The notes under the pieces are model-generated. The model did no database searches, was not told the DNA's origin, and was given only the letters and a program-made list of their open reading frames with translations. From Firmicutes bacterium TM09-10 (lineage in GTDB: Bacteria; Bacillota; Clostridia; Lachnospirales; Lachnospiraceae), in NCBI GenBank assembly GCA_003481005.1, contig QUKC01000004.1:25368-89367 (forward strand): a DNA stretch of 64,000 bases, read 5' to 3'. Each line of letters opens with the position of its first letter. Position 1 is the stretch's first letter. The position numbers and the translations under genes were made by a program. Shown here piece after piece: positions 61,759 to 64,000 of the stretch.

Positions 61759-63117
61759 CTATTTTCTCAGGATATCCAGGATATCGCCGAGACCTTTCTG
61801 AGTGGTAACGATGATGACAGTGTCACCGACCTGGATCGTATCCTGACCACGGGGAATCCAGGTTTTACCCTTTCGGTTGATGCTGCCGATCAGCAGGTTG
61901 GATTTTAATTTCAGCTCTGCCAGCGGAATATCCGTGACGGCAGAGGTATCATGGATGGCAAATTCCAGCGCCTCTGCGCGTCCGTCCAGAATTTGATACA
62001 GCGTCTCGACGTTACTGCCGATGGAATTGGACATCGCGCGGACATACTGTAAAATATAGTCTGCCGTCAGATGCTTAGGATAAATGACGCTGCCGATATC
62101 GAGGTTGTTGATAATCTCGGTAAAGGCGATTTTTGTCACCTTTGTGATGAGTTTTGCGTTGGAGTTTGCCTTGGCGAACAGAGAAAGCAGGATATTCTCC
62201 TCATCCAGACCGGTTAAGGTCAAAAAGGATTCTGCTTCGGAAAGACCTTCTTCCAACAGCAGCTGCTTGTCCGTTCCGTCTCCATAGATGATGGTGGAAT
62301 CAGGTAAAAGCACGCTCAGCTGTTCGCAGCGGTCGCGGTTATTTTCCACGATGCGGACGTTGATATTCATCGCCTGCAGGAGGTTTGCTGTGTAATAGCC
62401 GAGCTTTCCGCCGCCGACGATCATCGCGTTTTTGACCTGACCGGTTTTAAAGCCGATGTGCTTGAAAAAGGTGGAGGCATTCTGAGGGGAAGCGATGATG
62501 GACAAGAGATCGTTGTCCCGCAGGATAAAATTACCATCCGGGATCGCGATCAGGTCGCCGCGCTCTACGGCGCAGATTAAAATGTCGCTGTTTGTATGGG
62601 AGCCGATCTGGCTGACCGGCATGTTATTTAAGTGAAACTCCGGTTTGATGCGGAATTTTAACAGCTCCACGCGTCCTTTTGCAAAGGTGTCGATTTTGAT
62701 CGCGGAGGGAAAACGCAGCAGACGGGAAATTTCCGTTGCGGCGGTCAGCTCTGGATTGATAATCATGGAGATGCCGAGCTTTTCCTTGATGAATCCGATT
62801 TCCTTATTATAAATCGGATTGCGGACGCGGGCGATGGTATGGCAGTTGCCCGCCTTTTTGGCAATCAGGCAGCAGAGCAGGTTTAATTCGTCGGAACCGG
62901 TCACTGCAATTAACAGATCGGCTTCTTCAACGCCCGCCTCCTGCTGGATATTGACGCTGGCACCGTTTCCAAGAATGCGCAAAGCATCCAGCTCTTCCGG
63001 GATGGAGGAGAGCTTCTGGGAGGATTCATCTATCAGTACGACATCGTGTTTTTCAGCAGAAAGCAGTTCCGCCAGTGTCAGGCCGACCTTGCCGCAGCCA
63101 ATAATAATAATTTTCAT
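61759..63117 (-). CDS. trkA: Trk potassium uptake regulator TrkA (tandem RCK)
   Basis: 452 residues from ATG 63117 (GATGAGG upstream; the longer frame begins inside a repeat-bearing region). Two RCK repeats: KIIIIGCGKVGLTLAELLSAE (about residue 1) and NAMIVGGGKLGYYTANLLQA (about 225), each followed by an RCK_C domain. NAD(H)-binding GxGxxG motifs are present in both. It gates TrkH. Operon order trkA-trkH. Confidence 0.95.
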   Translation of the reverse strand: MKIIIIGCGKVGLTLAELLSAEKHDVVLIDESSQKLSSIPEELDALRILGNGASVNIQQEAGVEEADLLIAVTGSDELNLLCCLIAKKAGNCHTIARVRNPIYNKEIGFIKEKLGISMIINPELTAATEISRLLRFPSAIKIDTFAKGRVELLKFRIKPEFHLNNMPVSQIGSHTNSDILICAVERGDLIAIPDGNFILRDNDLLSIIASPQNASTFFKHIGFKTGQVKNAMIVGGGKLGYYTANLLQAMNINVRIVENNRDRCEQLSVLLPDSTIIYGDGTDKQLLLEEGLSEAESFLTLTGLDEENILLSLFAKANSNAKLITKVTKIAFTEIINNLDIGSVIYPKHLTADYILQYVRAMSNSIGSNVETLYQILDGRAEALEFAIHDTSAVTDIPLAELKLKSNLLIGSINRKGKTWIPRGQDTIQVGDTVIIVTTQKGLGDILDILRK

Positions 63118-63181
63118 GTTAGCCTCATCTTTTGAACTTGTTATTCGTCGTGTGTAAGGAGCAGATTTGCGGCTGTTCCTC

Positions 63182-63339
63182 ACAGTTCACCCGCGCCATT
63201 CGCAAAAGCGCATCCTCGATGCTTTCCGCTGCTTCGCAGCTCATTTTTGCTCATGAAATGGCGCTCCCTTCATAGCTTTCTGGACACAGATTCTCATGTG
63301 AGCATGGAATCTGTGTCCAGAAAGCTATGAGTGAACTGT
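63182..63339 (+). repeat. Palindromic element with ACAGTTCAC ends (repeat family B), copy 2
   Basis: ACAGTTCAC (63182-63190) pairs with GTGAACTGT (63331-63339). CGCCATT/AATGGCG form a second stem and a perfect 24-base stem joins 63270-63293 to 63307-63330 with CATG-TGAG-CATG at the tip, making a three-way junction. Its outer ends match the element at 44883. It separates trkA from the T-box gene; no protein is encoded. Confidence 0.75.
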
Positions 63340-63387
63340 AACTCATTATAGCACGACGCAAATTTATTGCAATTGCAAAAAATATTC

Positions 63388-63416
63388 TTGACAAAAATTT
63401 AATTCTTCCCTATAGT
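63388..63416 (+). promoter_or_regulatory. Sigma-A promoter of the T-box transcript
   Basis: Consensus TTGACA (63388-63393), 17-base spacer, TATAGT (63411-63416). Transcription would start near 63423 and enter the T-box leader. Confidence 0.9.
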
Positions 63417-63422
63417 GTACAT

Positions 63423-63743
63423 AGTACACGGACAAAGATGAGGAAGAAGAAGAGTACGTTTACCCGGCTGACAGAGAGGGTCCCGGATCGCTGAAAGGAG
63501 ACCTGAGCAAAGGAGAACGGAATGTGGCTTTGGAATCGGAGAGCTGAATGCGCAGCTGCGTGGTAAGCTTTCACGGTAGTCCCCGTTATCGGACAGCGGT
63601 TCTAGAGGAATGACCGCGACAAGATTCCGAAACAGCTGGCGGCGCAGTCTCTGCAGCAGATCAGTTTTTCCGGAAAACAAAGGTGGTACCGCGTTTGGAT
63701 TCAGACGCCCTTTGGCAGAGTTTTCTGTCGAAGGGCGTTTTTT
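63423..63743 (+). promoter_or_regulatory. T-box leader (tRNA-sensing riboswitch) of a gene beyond the window
   Basis: Stem I features are GATGAGGAAGAAGAAGAGTA (k-turn/S-turn), CAGAGAGGG and GAAAGGAGACCT (distal AG-bulge region). The T-box core AAGGTGGTACCGCG is at 63680-63693, which pairs with the uncharged tRNA 3' end. The terminator is ACGCCCTT (63705-63712) with AAGGGCGT (63731-63738) plus TTTTTT. The specifier cannot be fixed by eye: the run GAATGTGGCTTTGGAATC allows UGG (Trp) or GUG (Val). The regulated gene, probably an aminoacyl-tRNA synthetase or amino-acid gene, lies downstream of 64000. Confidence 0.92.
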
Positions 63744-64000
63744 ATCGTATAGGAAACTTCGTTTCCATAAGATAAAAAAAGCTCCGCGAGGATGCGCACT
63801 CGGCGCAAGGGGAGATGGTTGCCGAAGCAACCGCGCCTCGGCGCGAGAATGTGCCAAGGCACATTCTTTTTCATCGTATAGGAAACTTCGTTTCCATAAG
63901 ATAAAAAAAGCTCCGCGAGGATGCGCACTCGGCGCAAGGGTAGATGGTTGCCGAAGCAACCGCGCCTCGGCGCGAGAATGTGCCAAGGCACATTCTTTTT
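63744..64000 (+). repeat. Tandem 129-bp repeat (family C), two units
   Basis: Unit 1 is 63744-63872 and unit 2 starts at 63873 and runs to the window end; the visible part differs at one base (CAAGGGG versus CAAGGGT). Each unit carries GGAAAC-TTC-GTTTCC with ATC/GAT flanks, GGTTGC-CGAA-GCAACC, GCGCCTCGGCGC and the terminator hairpin GAATGTGCC-AA-GGCACATTC-TTTTT (first at 63847-63871). The units lie between the T-box and its gene. Frames open across them are repeat artefacts. Confidence 0.85.

Noticed and set aside
63399..63986. Minus-strand frame of 195 codons with an internal duplication (AHSRAEARLLRQPS twice)
   Set aside because: The duplication is simply the 129-bp DNA repeat, and the frame runs across the T-box leader; no ribosome site.
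63744..64000. Possible CRISPR array
   Set aside because: Only two 129-bp units without spacers; the units are whole-length tandem repeats and no cas genes are present.

Overview
The window reads as chromosome of a spore-forming Clostridia member, most probably a Lachnospiraceae gut commensal. The evidence is a complete spoIIIAA-AH operon, spoIVB and a Spo0A-type DNA-binding protein, the LL-diaminopimelate aminotransferase route to lysine, a T-box leader, an ANTAR regulator next to glutamine synthetase, strong AGGAGG-type ribosome sites, and a lacto-N-biose/mucin-glycan locus of the kind known from Roseburia and Eubacterium. I cannot assign a genus. No rRNA, tRNA, CRISPR array, transposase or phage gene was seen.

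Layout. 1-5.6 kb: nitrogen assimilation (end of gltB, gltD, glnA, an ANTAR RNA-binding regulator, dapL). 5.7-14 kb: a divergent AraC regulator and a + strand operon with an ABC sugar importer lacking its own ATPase, a two-gene GH136-type lacto-N-biosidase and a GH112 galacto-N-biose/lacto-N-biose phosphorylase. 14-18.3 kb: a J-domain protein, a radical SAM/SPASM-like protein and an aldehyde dehydrogenase, separated by palindromic repeats. 18.5-26.6 kb: a Ca2+-type P-ATPase overlapping the spoIIIA operon. 26.8-29.8 kb: prfC and a transglutaminase-like lipoprotein. 29.9-40.4 kb: a housekeeping run asp23-nusB-xseA-xseB-ispA-dxs-tlyA-nadK-argR-recN-spoIVB.

40.5-50 kb: a molybdenum region. On the - strand are a FecBCD/MolABC-like metal-oxyanion importer, a ModE-like DNA-binding protein and an NTPase-MocA fusion. 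Diverging on the + strand are a three-subunit xanthine dehydrogenase-type hydroxylase and a xanthine/uracil permease. 50-53.7 kb: MATE and MFS transporters and a Spo0A effector domain that lacks its receiver. 53.7-63.1 kb: KtrBA and TrkAH potassium uptake systems flanking a MarR-controlled heterodimeric ABC exporter. 63.4-64 kb: promoter and T-box leader of a gene lying beyond the window.

The most notable features are: the split, signal-less GH136 in a complete lacto-N-biose operon; the free-standing Spo0A effector domain together with the absence of spo0A behind spoIVB; the divergent, overlapping promoters joining Mo uptake to a molybdoenzyme; and at least four families of palindromic intergenic repeats, some of which contribute stop codons or C-termini to genes. 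All family assignments come from reading motifs by eye; no database search was run.
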